Notes under the pieces: model-generated
What the model was told of the DNA's origin: nothing
Seen by the model: only the letters and a program-made list of their open reading frames with translations
Databases searched by the model: none
Translations under genes and position numbers: made by a program
Shown: in pieces, positions 21,032 to 21,103 of the stretch
Position numbering within the stretch: the stretch's first letter is position 1
Layout of the letters: each line of letters begins with the position of its first letter
Source: a virus
Direction: 5' to 3' (one strand)
Length of the DNA: 21,103 nt
IMG/VR virus record: IMGVR_UViG_3300030090_005454
Coordinates: 1-21,103 of that record

Positions 21032-21103
21032 ATGAGTTACACAATACAAGAACAAGCAAACAAATACATAGATATAATAGCTGAAGACGGCAACAACTCT
21101 GTC
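21032..21103 (+). CDS. Start of a further small gene, cut by the window edge
   Basis: ATG at 21032 follows AAAACCAAAACAA and opens a frame (MSYTIQEQANKYIDIIAEDG) that runs off the window after 24 codons. Too short to classify. Confidence 0.55.
   Translation, partial: MSYTIQEQANKYIDIIAEDGNNSV

Overview
The window looks like part of the genome of a tailed double-stranded DNA phage (or prophage) of a marine Bacteroidetes host, most likely a flavobacterium. A terminase large subunit, a portal protein, an HNH nuclease and several virion-type genes identify a phage. The host group is inferred from a type IX secretion (T9SS) sorting domain, which is known only from Bacteroidetes, from cysteine repeats of the type GC(L/M/T)DxxAxNYxxxAN common in secreted proteins of marine Bacteroidetes, from -7 boxes of the form TAnnTTTG, and from A-rich gene leaders without Shine-Dalgarno sequences. 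From memory, the portal and terminase resemble those of crAss-like phages. This was not tested by a search.

Layout. Positions 1-3635 (leftward) hold a three-gene surface cassette: a large secreted protein with a T9SS tail, a 49-residue protein, and an outer-membrane beta-barrel-like protein cut by the window edge. Positions 3655-11961 (leftward) hold the packaging and virion module: small genes, a GroES-like protein, a coiled-coil protein, HNH nuclease, TerL, portal, an Ig-like protein and a jelly-roll protein. A lone rightward winged-helix gene lies at 11988-12413. Positions 12450-13783 (leftward) carry a LamG protein and a DUF5675-type putative lysin. A rightward secreted 99-residue protein with its own strong terminator (13958-14285) has the build of a moron. 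Positions 14313-16493 (leftward) carry two proteins sharing an N-terminal HGG-rich tag, a virion-type protein and a 52-residue protein. No major capsid gene is present.

Positions 16494-17334 are non-coding and rich in palindromes and repeats, with a rightward intrinsic terminator that follows no gene and a good Bacteroidetes-type promoter at the right end. From 17335 to the right edge a rightward module of about 17 small genes is packed tightly. It resembles an early or host-takeover region of unknown functions. Most genes that are not overlap-coupled there are preceded by an AAACCAAtaAAACATG-like motif, which often contains the previous gene's stop codon.

The observations most worth following are the phage-borne T9SS cargo cassette, a cluster of palindromes with 3-base loops (mostly GAA or GTA on one strand) around 16.85-17.54 kb that recalls the hairpin promoters of phage N4, a 47-base tRNA-like minihelix at 17710-17756, and the repeated stop-start motif of the early genes.
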